A stretch of 31,637 bases of DNA from Candidatus Zipacnadia bacterium (GCA_029820915.1 JALGUI010000002.1:1-31637); one strand, 5' to 3'. Positions 7,556 to 17,082 are shown, counted from the stretch's first letter. Notes: a model not told the origin generated them from the sequence alone. Numbers and translations are program-made.

Positions 7556-10384
7556 TCACCGGGCTATCGTCGCGGTTCGGATCACGCTCGCCTGCTCGCC
7601 CGTCTCCGTGGAGCGGGCCGTTACCTGCACGATGTACGTCCCCGCCGGAACCACCGTCCCGGCGTCACTGAACCCATTCCACGTCAAGGTGTTCTGGCCC
7701 TCCCCCGTCTGCCGATTGGCCGCTACCTTCCGCACCACGCGGCCCGCGATGTTGCGCACCTGCACGTCCACCGTCGCCTCACTGCTGAGCGCGTAGATGA
7801 TCTCGAGGCCCCCACCGCCGGCCGCTGCGCGCGTCGTCGCTGTCAGGCCGAGACTCACTGCCGCCCGAGGCCGCACCGTGATGCGGAAGTGTCGCGCTCC
7901 GCCGGCACCCGAGTTGTAGGTGTAGGACTCGCTCGTCCGCATGTAGGTCCGGCGCCCGCCCTCGAGGTCCTCCAGTGTGGCCACCACATCCTCCGGCATC
8001 TGCGAGGACAACCCGGGCCACCGCAGCGTGACCGGCGCTCCCGGCGCCTCAGCGACCACCGTCACGTCCCAACTCGACGTCTCCGAGCCCGCTGCCCGCG
8101 TGTCCACCAGGTACCTCAGACCGTCCTGTGCCCCGTCGATGGTGAAGTAGCCGTCAACCGCGGGCCCGGGGTTCAGCGCCGTCGGCGGCGCCGGCACGTC
8201 CTGCAGGTCCACGCTGTCGGACGCGCTCGACGACACGCCGAGGAAGCGCGGTGCCCGCCGGCGACCGCCGCATTCCACGATCAGCCCCACCCGCCAGCCA
8301 TCACCGCTGGCCGCCACGCTTACCGGCTCGGCGTCGGACGCCGGCGAGTACAGACTCGGCGGCGGGAACACCAAGGCGACATCTCGGTACGCCAGCAGCC
8401 AGTAGCCCTCGAAGGGAACGACCATCGTGGTCTGCAGCGACGTCTCCCACGTGTACTCGTTGTTCTCCGCGTCGTAGCCGTACAGGACCGGTAGGATCAG
8501 ACCCCTCTGAGCCGCCTCCGAAATCGTCCACTCGCTCCCCTGCGGCCCCAGAACACGGACCTGATCGAGCCGCATCGGGACCACGTACGGCCCGCCGATC
8601 TGGTTCCAGCCCGCCCAGACCGGCAGCGTGAATGCCTGGCTCTCGGATGCGGGTGTTGCCCCCGCGGGCAGCACGATCGTCTCGCGGTTCTGGTTCAGCA
8701 GCCAGATCCCCTCTCCCAGCTCGATGTTCGCAACATAGGGGTCCGGATAGGTCAGGTACTGCCCGCCTCCCGGGTCCCAGCGCCACATGGCGACCGGACC
8801 GCCTGGATAGACCGAGTCGCTCAGCGATCCGAACACGTTGGACGCATCCGAGTTGACGAACTGGTACGGAACCGACAGCATCTCGAGCCCGAGCAGCGAG
8901 TCGCGCGCGGGGATGATCGGCACCGCCGGGATGCTGATCTGGCGCCGCACGATCTTCCCCAGCGGCCCGGTGATCCTGATCTCCACCGTGCCGGGGCGTG
9001 TCGCCTCTGCCCGCACCATCCACCGCGCCATCGGCAGCGGCGACTGGTTGCGGTTCACCAGCCCCAGCGAGATCGTGCGAGGCTGCGTGTCGGGATACAG
9101 CTCCAGGCCCTCGGGCAGGCTGATGCGCACGCTGGCGTTGGTCAGCGGCGAGGTCCCGAAGTTGTCTACGGTCGCCACGACCTCGAACACCGAGTTCCCG
9201 TCCGGGTCCGTCAGGTAGTACTCCTCGATCTCCGGCGTGGTGGCATCGTCGCCCTCCTGGACGCGCAACTGCGCCGGCGCGTACGCCGCCAGAGCATAGG
9301 GCGGATCGTAGTCCACCGCGGCCGCGCCGAGACCGTAGTAGGTCACATAGCGCCGGCTCTGACCGGGCTGAAGCGTCCGCTCATCCCACCTCACCGCGTA
9401 GGCCCAGTCCTCGCCCAGCAGCGACGCGCGGGAGTTGGACTGGAAGTCCCACTGGTACGTGTTTCCCAGGTTCCGATACTGCCCGAACGCGATCTCGTTG
9501 GGCACCCCGCCGCTCTCCGACGCCATGCCCGCATCCCGCACCTCGGACCCGTCCAGAGTCCCGCGGATGCTCACCAGCGGATCGCTGGGGTTGTCGTGCG
9601 CCACCCATGCCGTGGGCATGGTGATTCCCGGATTGTCCGGGTCAGGAATCTTGGTCTCGTTCGTGATGACCGTCCCGTCGTCGAGGATGATCGCCGACCC
9701 GTCCCGACTGGCCGCGCCGAACAGCGCGTCGATCATGACGCGCAGCCCGATGCTGTGCGCCACGCTGTCGTCGTTGTAGACGATCTGGTCGAGCATGATG
9801 CCGTCGTGAACCAGCGTGTAGTTCACCCGAATCCGCACGTTCGGCATGTCCACCGTCGGAACGTCGGTCATAAGCGGAACCAGCACCTCGCCCAGCACAT
9901 CGCGCGTGCCCGCCACCAGGTCCTGCGTCCAGAAGATCGGCAGGTCGGCCGGATCGTTCTCCTCGTCCTGGTTGAACATCTGCTGGTACGGGTCGAACGG
10001 GAACCCATCGACCGACAGCGTCACCTTCGACGTGAAGCTCGTCAAGTCCCAGTCCGCAGCCGTCGCCTCCAGGCTCGCGATCGGCCGGTTCTCGTCTCCC
10101 GCAACCAGCGGGTTGCCGCCCACGGCGACGTTGGCTCCCGTCCAGAGTTGGAAGCGGCCCGCAGGCTGGTACACATAAACCGGACCATTGCTGTTCGTCC
10201 CGGTCTGGATGAGCGCGGGGGCGTCCACCAGCAGGCGCGTCAGGCCCGCCGGATGGTTCACGGTTACGCGCGCATTCTGTCCCCAAGTTACGCCTTGCAG
10301 ACCGACCACTATGCCTAGCACGCACAGCCACGGCCCGACCCGCCGCAGGCTCGTGAGCATCCGTCGATCACGTTGCCGCTCCAC
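7556..10384 (-). CDS. Large secreted protein of unknown function with the shared C-terminal module and FlgD-like Ig domain
   Basis: A GTG start at 10384 is preceded by AGAGGAG at about 11 bases and gives 942 residues. An ATG at 10360 (934 residues) is also possible. A basic N-region and hydrophobic segment ending GLQGVTWGQ form the signal peptide. Residues 30-340 are beta-rich and match no family I recognise. Residues about 400-490 look like a CARDB-type adhesion or Ig-like domain (VVATVDNFGTSPLTNASVRI). From residue 498 to the end runs the module shared with the proteins at 10416 and 17199: LEMLSVPYQF, GIWLLNQNRE, WAGWNQIGGPY, FEGYWLLAYRD, YMRTSESYTY. It ends in an FlgD-like Ig domain (VQVRNIAGRVVRKV, LTWNGFSDAGTVVPAGTYIV). 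No catalytic residues are evident, so a structural or adhesive surface role is likely but unproven. Confidence 0.75.
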   Translation of the reverse strand: MERQRDRRMLTSLRRVGPWLCVLGIVVGLQGVTWGQNARVTVNHPAGLTRLLVDAPALIQTGTNSNGPVYVYQPAGRFQLWTGANVAVGGNPLVAGDENRPIASLEATAADWDLTSFTSKVTLSVDGFPFDPYQQMFNQDEENDPADLPIFWTQDLVAGTRDVLGEVLVPLMTDVPTVDMPNVRIRVNYTLVHDGIMLDQIVYNDDSVAHSIGLRVMIDALFGAASRDGSAIILDDGTVITNETKIPDPDNPGITMPTAWVAHDNPSDPLVSIRGTLDGSEVRDAGMASESGGVPNEIAFGQYRNLGNTYQWDFQSNSRASLLGEDWAYAVRWDERTLQPGQSRRYVTYYGLGAAAVDYDPPYALAAYAPAQLRVQEGDDATTPEIEEYYLTDPDGNSVFEVVATVDNFGTSPLTNASVRISLPEGLELYPDTQPRTISLGLVNRNQSPLPMARWMVRAEATRPGTVEIRITGPLGKIVRRQISIPAVPIIPARDSLLGLEMLSVPYQFVNSDASNVFGSLSDSVYPGGPVAMWRWDPGGGQYLTYPDPYVANIELGEGIWLLNQNRETIVLPAGATPASESQAFTLPVWAGWNQIGGPYVVPMRLDQVRVLGPQGSEWTISEAAQRGLILPVLYGYDAENNEYTWETSLQTTMVVPFEGYWLLAYRDVALVFPPPSLYSPASDAEPVSVAASGDGWRVGLIVECGGRRRAPRFLGVSSSASDSVDLQDVPAPPTALNPGPAVDGYFTIDGAQDGLRYLVDTRAAGSETSSWDVTVVAEAPGAPVTLRWPGLSSQMPEDVVATLEDLEGGRRTYMRTSESYTYNSGAGGARHFRITVRPRAAVSLGLTATTRAAAGGGGLEIIYALSSEATVDVQVRNIAGRVVRKVAANRQTGEGQNTLTWNGFSDAGTVVPAGTYIVQVTARSTETGEQASVIRTATIAR

Positions 10385-10415
10385 CAGAGGGTCAGCTCCT
10401 CTCGCCTTCAGCCCG

Positions 10416-13400
10416 TTACCGCACAATGCTGAACGGTCGTATTGCCTGCACCATCTGTCCGTCTGCTGCGAGTGCCGTCAGCCGGACGATATAGCGGCCC
10501 GATGGAACCGCGCTGCCCCGGTCGCTCATGCCATTCCAGGCCAGCGTCTGCTGCGTTCCGCCGTCCACCGAACGAGCCGGGAATTCCCTGATGAGCCGGC
10601 CCGCGATATTCCTGATCTCTACCGTCACGTCCGCGGGCTTCGTCACCGCGTAGGTGACCATCGCGCCCCCGCCCCCCGCGCCCTCCACCGCCGCAGTCTG
10701 CAGCGCCAGGGCGTCGCCGCCGCCCACGGTCGAGACACGCAGGTGCCGCACGCCGCCATCGGCCCCGGTGCGGAACCGATAGGCAGCGCTGGTCCGCATG
10801 TAGACCGTGTGCCCCGTCTCGAGGTCCTCAAGCATCAGCCGCACGTTGCCCGGGACTTCGGCGTTGAGTTCGGGCCACGCCACCTCCACCTCGGTGTCGG
10901 CCAGGCTGCAGGAGACCTCGATGTCCCACACCTGCGCATCGGCCGGGCCTCGCACGTCACGCGCATAGCGCCCCGCACGGTCGCCCCAACCGGGTCGTGA
11001 CATCGACATCTGCAGCCCGTCCACGATCGGCGGCGGCTCCGGCAGATCCCACTGTGGGTCGTAGCCCGCGCTCGCCGCGGACTTCACCCCGATGATATTG
11101 CGCGGGTCCTGGTAGCTGCCCGCGCGCGCCCCCAGGCGCAGCAGCCAGCCGTCCTCAGCCGCGACTTGCTCCCCCGCTCCCCCACCGTCCGACAGCGTGC
11201 CGATGTTCGAGCTGTAGATCACCACGCGCGTGTCCTCGTTCACGTGCAGCCAATAGCCGGCCCGAGGCTGCATGGTCTCCGCCGTCGGATCCGGGTTGAA
11301 GTCATAGAACCCGGCCTGGCCGCCCACGCCCCGCACATACTCGAACAGGACGCCCTCCGTCACACCTGCACTGATCGCCTCGCGCAGGTCCTGTCGCACG
11401 CCGGCCGTCACGAACTGCACGCTCCCCCAGCTCACGGCCTCATCGTACGGGTTCCCAATCAGGTTCCAGCCGCGCGGCGGTTGCTGACCGCGGTAGAGCC
11501 GGATGTGCGTGCTCGCCACGTCGCGCAACGGCTGGCCCTGGATATCCAGCACCGCGTCGCGCGGGATACTCAGGAAGTACCCCAGCCCCGCCGGCGGATA
11601 CGGAACCGTGCGGTCGTCCAGGTTCGCCTGCTGGCAGTCCGGCGGCACGAGGCTCGCGCGCACGTCCGGGTAGGGGTGATACTTGTCGAACGCCTCGTCC
11701 AGCGGCCACCAGCGGAACATCTCGAGGTCCGCCAGGGGAGTCCCCAGGATCACGCTTGGATCGGTCACCTGCAGATCGGTGTACGGGAACGATACAATCG
11801 ACACGCCGCCGCGGATCGTTGGCGCCGCCACACGGAAGTTGGTCACCGCCGGCTCCGCCTCATTGCCGACGCCATCCAGCACACGAACAACGGCCGTGTG
11901 ATTCGTTCGCGCCAGCACGCTGCCGATGTTCCACGTGAACTGGCCGGTGCGGTCGTCATAGAACTGGGTGATGTCGGCAACCGTGGACCCGTCGAACATC
12001 ACCACGCCGTTGAATTCGACCGTTATCGTCGTGGGGTCAACGCCGCTGCCATCGTCCTGGATGAAGGCGATGATGGTCGGCGTGCGCGTGGTGATCGTCG
12101 TGCCGTTCTGGGGATATGAGATTGTGATCGTCGGCGCCCTGCTGTCCGCGCCCACACGCATGCTCAGACGACCCCAGCCGAACTCGTTGTTCGGCACCGG
12201 GTCGCCCAGGCGGATAGCCTGCCCCTGCAGTACGGTCTCCAGCTCGTCCGCCGTGCGATTCGGGTCCTCGGACAGCAGCAGCGCCGCCGCGCCCGCGACG
12301 TGCGGAGCCGCCGCCGACGTGCCCAGGAACGGTGAGTACCCTTCGGCCGCCAGGCTCGTGGTTACGCCGTCCAGCGCCACGAGGTCCGGCTTGATGATCG
12401 CCGGATGTCCCACCACCGGCCCCTGCGAGCTGAACGGCTCGAGGGCGTCGATGGGCAGCACCGGCACGAGCGGATCGGTAATCAGCGCGCCGCGCACGGC
12501 CCCGACCGCGTAGGCGCCCATGGCCTCGGCAGGGATCGTCAGGCTCGACGCGGCCACCTGGTTCGGCCCCTCAAGCGAAACGAGGGGTGAGAAGAGCTGG
12601 AAGCTGTCCTGATGCGTCGCGGGCCCCGAGACGTACTCGACTCGCAGCGTGTACGTCCCGGCCGTGTCGATGTAGGCGATCAGCGTATCGGCCGGCGGGT
12701 CGTCACCGTTCTGGCTGTAGCCCGACCGCGTCACCTCGTTGTCCGCGCCGTCGTAGAGCACGAGGTCATAGTCGTTGCTGGTCAGGCTGCCGGCCGTCTC
12801 GTACCAGCTCAGATAGGCGGTATACTGGCCGGCCGCCAGAAGCACATCAATGCCCTCGTCGCCCGCGCTGAACTCGTGCACGTCGTCGCGGTCACGGTCC
12901 ATCCACTCGCCCTGGTAGTGCTCCTCCGCGTGGTTCCCCGCCGCGTTCACCCAGAACACGCCGCGATCACGCGCGCGGTTGACCGCCTGCGACACCGAGT
13001 GCGTCCCGTCGTACGGTCCGCCCAGCAGCCCCATCGACATGCAGGAGACGTCGATGCCCCGATTCGCGACGTACTCGATCGCGCTCTCCACCGCCATCTC
13101 GGTGTCAACCGCGACCAGGATGATGTCCGCCAACGGTGCCATGTCCGCGACGATCTCCGCGACCGCAGTCCCGTGATAGCTGGCGCCCATGGTGCCGTCG
13201 GCACGGAACGTGACCACCGCGTTCGCGTCAGCGGGGTCGATCGGGATCTCTGCGCTGTCGAAGCCGTTGAAGCCGATGTCAATGATCGCAACCGTTACAT
13301 TCTGACCCAGCAGCCCGGCGCTATGGAATGGCACGGCGCCGACAAGCTGCACGCCCTCGCTGGTGGACGCCCCGTAGCCCTGCAGCGGGATCGCGTAGTC

Positions 13401-13775
13401 CGGAGGCACTACCTGCGACACATCCGGGAGTTCGGAGATCGCCAGCAGCCGGTCGGCGGGCACGAACGCCTCGACCCGATTGCCGTGGCGGAAGCGAACC
13501 CGGGCGCCGAAGGCCGCGAGCGACTGAGCCGCGGCGGCCATCTCGCTGCGGAACTCAATGACCACCAGCACGTCGCCGCCCGAACCCGGCGCGCTCAGCG
13601 CGCCCATCTGAGGAGCGGCCCCGCGCGCCGCCTCCATTGCCAGCGTGCGCAGCGGGCCCGCCAGGTCCGCGAGGCCCTGGGCCCCCCAGCACGGAGCGGC
13701 GACTATCAGGGAGAGCGCAAGCAGCGCGATCATGGCACCGCACGCGGGAGTCTCTCGATTGCGAAGCCGACTCAC
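10416..13775 (-). CDS. Subtilisin-family (S8) serine protease with the shared C-terminal module and FlgD-like Ig domain
   Basis: The GTG at 13775 is chosen because GAAGGAGGAG lies 5 bases upstream and a signal peptide follows (IALLALSLIVAAPCWGAQG). This gives 1119 residues. The catalytic residues are visible: Asp in VAIIDIGFNGFD (about 165), His in YHGTAVAEIVADMAP (about 201), oxyanion Asn in WVNAAGNHAEEHYQGEW (about 280), and Ser in LGTSAAAPHVAGAAALLL (about 485). The Asp motif reads DIG rather than the usual D-T/S-G. A beta-rich, PPC-like domain of about 110 residues (AGQYTAYLSWYET to AGTYTLRVEYVSG) is inserted between Asn and Ser. An Ig-like domain follows (TITISYPQNGTTITTRTPTI). The C-terminal 465 residues are the shared module (WNLIGNPYDEAV, RAGYWLHVNEDT, YMRTSAAYRF, IRNIAGRLIREF). 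It is likely exported and active at the surface. Its substrate is unknown. Confidence 0.88.
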   Translation of the reverse strand: MSRLRNRETPACGAMIALLALSLIVAAPCWGAQGLADLAGPLRTLAMEAARGAAPQMGALSAPGSGGDVLVVIEFRSEMAAAAQSLAAFGARVRFRHGNRVEAFVPADRLLAISELPDVSQVVPPDYAIPLQGYGASTSEGVQLVGAVPFHSAGLLGQNVTVAIIDIGFNGFDSAEIPIDPADANAVVTFRADGTMGASYHGTAVAEIVADMAPLADIILVAVDTEMAVESAIEYVANRGIDVSCMSMGLLGGPYDGTHSVSQAVNRARDRGVFWVNAAGNHAEEHYQGEWMDRDRDDVHEFSAGDEGIDVLLAAGQYTAYLSWYETAGSLTSNDYDLVLYDGADNEVTRSGYSQNGDDPPADTLIAYIDTAGTYTLRVEYVSGPATHQDSFQLFSPLVSLEGPNQVAASSLTIPAEAMGAYAVGAVRGALITDPLVPVLPIDALEPFSSQGPVVGHPAIIKPDLVALDGVTTSLAAEGYSPFLGTSAAAPHVAGAAALLLSEDPNRTADELETVLQGQAIRLGDPVPNNEFGWGRLSMRVGADSRAPTITISYPQNGTTITTRTPTIIAFIQDDGSGVDPTTITVEFNGVVMFDGSTVADITQFYDDRTGQFTWNIGSVLARTNHTAVVRVLDGVGNEAEPAVTNFRVAAPTIRGGVSIVSFPYTDLQVTDPSVILGTPLADLEMFRWWPLDEAFDKYHPYPDVRASLVPPDCQQANLDDRTVPYPPAGLGYFLSIPRDAVLDIQGQPLRDVASTHIRLYRGQQPPRGWNLIGNPYDEAVSWGSVQFVTAGVRQDLREAISAGVTEGVLFEYVRGVGGQAGFYDFNPDPTAETMQPRAGYWLHVNEDTRVVIYSSNIGTLSDGGGAGEQVAAEDGWLLRLGARAGSYQDPRNIIGVKSAASAGYDPQWDLPEPPPIVDGLQMSMSRPGWGDRAGRYARDVRGPADAQVWDIEVSCSLADTEVEVAWPELNAEVPGNVRLMLEDLETGHTVYMRTSAAYRFRTGADGGVRHLRVSTVGGGDALALQTAAVEGAGGGGAMVTYAVTKPADVTVEIRNIAGRLIREFPARSVDGGTQQTLAWNGMSDRGSAVPSGRYIVRLTALAADGQMVQAIRPFSIVR

Positions 13776-13780
13776 TTTGA

Positions 13781-13790
13781 CTCCTCCTTC
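13781..13790 (-). promoter_or_regulatory. Ribosome-binding site deciding the S8 protease start
   Basis: GAAGGAGGAG on the minus strand lies 5 bases before GTG 13775. It rules out longer in-frame readings that would run into the upstream protease gene and bury the signal peptide. Confidence 0.8.
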
Positions 13791-13869
13791 TGGCCGCACC
13801 ACCGTGCGCGCCAGCTCTGGAGCACTTGCTGCATTCGTCTCTGCTATTCCCCGAGCGACACGGGCCCGA

Positions 13870-15102
13870 TCACGCTGCGTCATCGCCCCGCCGCGGGTTG
13901 TCTGTCGTCCGTCGCATCAGGTCCTGCTGCCGCCCACAATACAGCCGCGCCAACTCGCCCCACCCGCTCGTTGCGGCGAAACCGTCCTGCCGCGAACCGT
14001 ACCCCTCGGGCAGCCTGGGCAGGCCGCCCGGCATCAGTGCCACAAGCCCGCACCCATCCTCCACCCCGACATGGCCCACGGTGCAGGCGTCAATCGCGTC
14101 CACGGTGTTCTTCGCCGCTTCGGCCAGACTCTCATCCGACGTCCCGCCCAGCCGACAACACAGCTCCCGCACGTCGCACAACTCCCGCTCCGCTCCCCAG
14201 TCCCGACACAACCCCCGCCCCAGCGCCACCGCAGCCACTCGAGCCTCGGGCTCCGCCGCGACCGTCTCCGCAAGCACCTGCACGGCCTCGGCGACTGTCA
14301 CCAGCCCGGCGGGCCGCACTGCGATCAGCGGGGTCGCCTGCCCCCCGTCCCCACCGGCCGCGACTGCGAGGCATTGGAGGGCCCAGCCCTCTGCCGTTAC
14401 CCCTGACGTGCTCTGCGCTGTGCCCAGGACTGCCCCCCAGGGCATTCCCGCTGCCGGGAGCCTCGACGGCGATGCCACCACGACCTCCGCCGCTTCTCGC
14501 AGTTCCCATAGGACCTCTACACCGGCCCCGAAACAGCAGTCCAACACCAGCAGGTCCACCCCGCCGCCGCCCACCACGCCCTCGGCCAGCTCCACCGGCG
14601 TCAACACGTCGCGCGCGCTGCTGTCCACCGCCACCGCCGGCCCCGAGTTCCAGCGCCGCCGGTCGGCGCCGCGGCCCGCGGCGCTCGCGCCGTGGCCGAA
14701 CACCACCAGCGCCCATCGCTCGGCGGGCACCCGCGATCTGGCCCAGTGCAGGAACGCCGCCACCGCGTTCGCTGTCGCCACGTTCCCCTGGGCGCCGACA
14801 TCCACCGCCTCGCTGATCGGCCGCCCTGCGTCGGGCGCCACGACCATGCGGGTCACGGCGTTCGTCTCGGCTCCCGCCCCGCGGTCCACCTGAAGCGCCA
14901 AAGGCCATCCGCCGGCCCGGGCGCCGCGTTGCAGCTCGGCGACGTAGCGCTCACCAATGCTGCTCAGATCACCATCCGCGCACACGTACGCGGCGATCCC
15001 CCAGCCCGGTGCGCCCGCTTCCTGCGCTGCGGCCGCCGCGCCCGGTGTCACCAGGACCCAGGCCACGAAGCCGATCAGCGACAAGCCGCCCGTCCGCACC
15101 AT
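13870..15102 (-). CDS. Clostripain-family (C11) cysteine protease, exported
   Basis: This 410-residue protein has an ATG start with GAGGGG about 10 bases upstream and a signal peptide (LIGFVAWVLVTPGAAAAAQ). The caspase-like C11 fold is recognisable. PGWGIAAYVCADGDLSS is the first strand with the family's early acidic turn. The catalytic His is in LVVFGHGASAAG (about residue 140). The catalytic Cys is in LLVLDCCFGAGVEVLWELR (about residue 190), followed by the characteristic VVASPSRLPAAGMPWG. In the family, Cys-His dyad enzymes cleave after basic residues and are often self-processed. It sits between the CsgG/FlgT-like gene and the S8 protease, 94 bases from the latter. Processing of the neighbouring surface proteins is a reasonable guess, not shown by the sequence. 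Two adjacent cysteines (DCC) make the nucleophile assignment slightly ambiguous. Confidence 0.82.
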   Translation of the reverse strand: MVRTGGLSLIGFVAWVLVTPGAAAAAQEAGAPGWGIAAYVCADGDLSSIGERYVAELQRGARAGGWPLALQVDRGAGAETNAVTRMVVAPDAGRPISEAVDVGAQGNVATANAVAAFLHWARSRVPAERWALVVFGHGASAAGRGADRRRWNSGPAVAVDSSARDVLTPVELAEGVVGGGGVDLLVLDCCFGAGVEVLWELREAAEVVVASPSRLPAAGMPWGAVLGTAQSTSGVTAEGWALQCLAVAAGGDGGQATPLIAVRPAGLVTVAEAVQVLAETVAAEPEARVAAVALGRGLCRDWGAERELCDVRELCCRLGGTSDESLAEAAKNTVDAIDACTVGHVGVEDGCGLVALMPGGLPRLPEGYGSRQDGFAATSGWGELARLYCGRQQDLMRRTTDNPRRGDDAA

Positions 15103-15156
15103 CCTCGTCCGACCCCTCAGTTGTCAGCGTGCTGAACTGCGGGCCATCCGTGCGTC

Positions 15157-17082
15157 CTAGTGCTCCGGCACAGGATGCCGGTAGCGCCCAAAGCCGAAGC
15201 TACCCGAGTAGGCCCCGCCCGGGCCGAGCCGATGGCTCGCCGCGCTGGTTCCCGGCGGCGGCGGCGGCGCGGTCGCGGTGGTGAAGGTCCGAATCGCGCT
15301 GAACAGCCAGCCGCGCTGCGCGAGCCGACCGTTCTCCGGCTGTGCCTCGCCCGAGCGCCGCGCGCCGACGCGCCAGTAGAAGCGGCTGTTGGGGACGAAC
15401 GTCTGGTTGATGGTCTGGAACATCGTCCCCGTCGTGTCCTGCCGAATCTGCACCTGGAAGTCCGGGTTGCGCCGGCCGTCCGGATCGTCCTCGGGGAAGA
15501 CCTGCAGAATGTACTCGTTCGCGCCCGTCGTCGCGTTCCAGGTGAAAGTCACCGAACTCGTCTGCTGGTTGCTCGCCCCGTTCTCCGGCGACTGCAGGAT
15601 CGGAGGCGTGAAGTAGGTCACGCCGTCGGTCGGCGTACTGCCCTCGCTCAGCGCGTCCTCCGGTTCGACCGCGAGAGTGGGCGTCTCGAGCTGCTGTGGC
15701 CTGACCCCGGCCGTCGTGATCGGCGAGCCGCTGCCGGCCCGCGCCGGAGGCTCGATCACGCGCTGCACGCGGTGGTAGTAAGTGTGCCCGGCCTGCAGCG
15801 GCCAGTGATAGAACAGCAGGTCGATGTCGCCGTCCTCTTCGTCACCGTCCGGAGTGATGTAGCTGAACTCGGCCTCGACCTCGAACGGCCCGCCGAAGGC
15901 CGCGTTATCATCCCACACACCACTCGGCAGACGGGGTTCGTCTACCCAGCCCACGAGCTTGTCGGGCGTCATGCTGAAGAACTGCTGGCCATCGCTGCGG
16001 AAGAACAGCCATGCGAAGATCTGATCGCGCAACGGGATGTTCCGCGCCGGCACGTGGATCCTGACTACGGCTTCGTCGCCCGGCGCCTGCTGGAACAGGT
16101 GCGACGCCACGCCGACAGGACCGTCCGACGTGCTGGGACCGGAGGCGACGGCCACCACTCCGAACAGTGCCAGCAGTGCCGCAACGGTCGTCAGCGTCTT
16201 CTTGTTGTTCTGCTTGCGCTCCTGGGCCCGGACCCGTTCCGGCCCGCTATAGAGCCTGTGGACCCGGTCACCCACGCGCGCGCGCCCTTCCCCCAGCGGC
16301 ATCATCGTCGAAGTCCGGGCGCCCACCTCGGAGACCGAGTAGGTCCCGACCTTCACCATGATCAACTCCTGCAGATCCCGCTGCCACACCGGGCGGAGCA
16401 GCAGTACCTCCACGCCGCTCTTAAGCCGATCGTCCTGGCCCAGGTTCACGGTCGCCACACCGAGGTTGTTGACCGAGGTGATGAAGCCCTCAGGCACCCG
16501 GTTGACCAGGATCTGCTCGGTCGCCATTTCGGCGATCTCGCGCACCGCGTCGTTGACAACGCGGGACTCCTCGCCCTGCCAGCCGGGGATCGGCTTCGTG
16601 ACCGTCGCGACCATGGCGCCGTTCAGGAACTCACCGGTGGCGACATCAAGCAGCGCCACCGAGAGCGTAATCGTGACCTGGCCCGTGTCCTCGTTCACGC
16701 GCAGCATCATGATCTGACCGCTGGCGACCTGGTCCACCTTCAGACGCTCGCCCAGCCGCTTCTGCTCGGCCACCGACAGCGGCGGGGCCAACTCCAGCGC
16801 CGCCAGTTCGCGCTCAAGATCCCGCTTCGACGTCACGATGAACTGCCGCGACGCCTCGAAGGCCAGCGCCAAGGCGTCCGTCGCCTTCTGGCTGACCACC
16901 GAATCATTGGACCCGGCGACGTCCAGGATGGGCAGCACGATCACCGTCGCGCTCTCCACCACTGGTTGCGCCTGCGCCTCTGCCACCACCGGGAAGCCAA
17001 CCACTGCGTACGGTACGACCATGGTTGCTGCGACGTAAAGTGCCACGTACTTCCAGGTACGTCCCTCGTATAGGCGATGCAT
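15157..17082 (-). CDS. CsgG/FlgT-like envelope protein with internal membrane segment and C-terminal FN3/Ig-like domain
   Basis: This 641-residue protein starts at an ATG with GGGAGGAG about 10 bases upstream. An N-terminal hydrophobic signal segment ends near VVAEAQAQ. Residues 44-195 resemble CsgG/TolB-N (ATVIVLPILDVAGSND, FIVTSKRDLERELAAL, QVASGQIMMLRV, LSVALLDVATGEFLNG). Residues 200-290 resemble the C-terminal domain of flagellar FlgT (GVATVNLGQDDRLKSGVEV, MVKVGTYSVSEVG, RARVGDRV). A hydrophobic segment (TLTTVAALLALFGVVAVASG, about 295-315) is preceded by lysines, suggesting membrane anchoring. The C-terminal half holds an Ig/FN3-like domain at about 490-600 (VTFTWNATTGANEYILQV, SRFYWRVGARRSG). 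The Gly/Arg/His-rich tail ends RYRHPVPEH. Known relatives build envelope pores or flagellar rings, but no flagellar gene is nearby. It shares its layout with the 358-residue protein at 6416. Confidence 0.72.
   Translation of the reverse strand: MHRLYEGRTWKYVALYVAATMVVPYAVVGFPVVAEAQAQPVVESATVIVLPILDVAGSNDSVVSQKATDALALAFEASRQFIVTSKRDLERELAALELAPPLSVAEQKRLGERLKVDQVASGQIMMLRVNEDTGQVTITLSVALLDVATGEFLNGAMVATVTKPIPGWQGEESRVVNDAVREIAEMATEQILVNRVPEGFITSVNNLGVATVNLGQDDRLKSGVEVLLLRPVWQRDLQELIMVKVGTYSVSEVGARTSTMMPLGEGRARVGDRVHRLYSGPERVRAQERKQNNKKTLTTVAALLALFGVVAVASGPSTSDGPVGVASHLFQQAPGDEAVVRIHVPARNIPLRDQIFAWLFFRSDGQQFFSMTPDKLVGWVDEPRLPSGVWDDNAAFGGPFEVEAEFSYITPDGDEEDGDIDLLFYHWPLQAGHTYYHRVQRVIEPPARAGSGSPITTAGVRPQQLETPTLAVEPEDALSEGSTPTDGVTYFTPPILQSPENGASNQQTSSVTFTWNATTGANEYILQVFPEDDPDGRRNPDFQVQIRQDTTGTMFQTINQTFVPNSRFYWRVGARRSGEAQPENGRLAQRGWLFSAIRTFTTATAPPPPPGTSAASHRLGPGGAYSGSFGFGRYRHPVPEH

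Noticed and set aside
15157..17082. Flagellar assembly gene, from the FlgT/CsgG resemblance and FlgD-like domains nearby
   Set aside because: No flagellar structural gene is present. FlgD-like Ig domains are common in non-flagellar secreted proteins, and the protein carries an FN3-like half that flagellar FlgT lacks.
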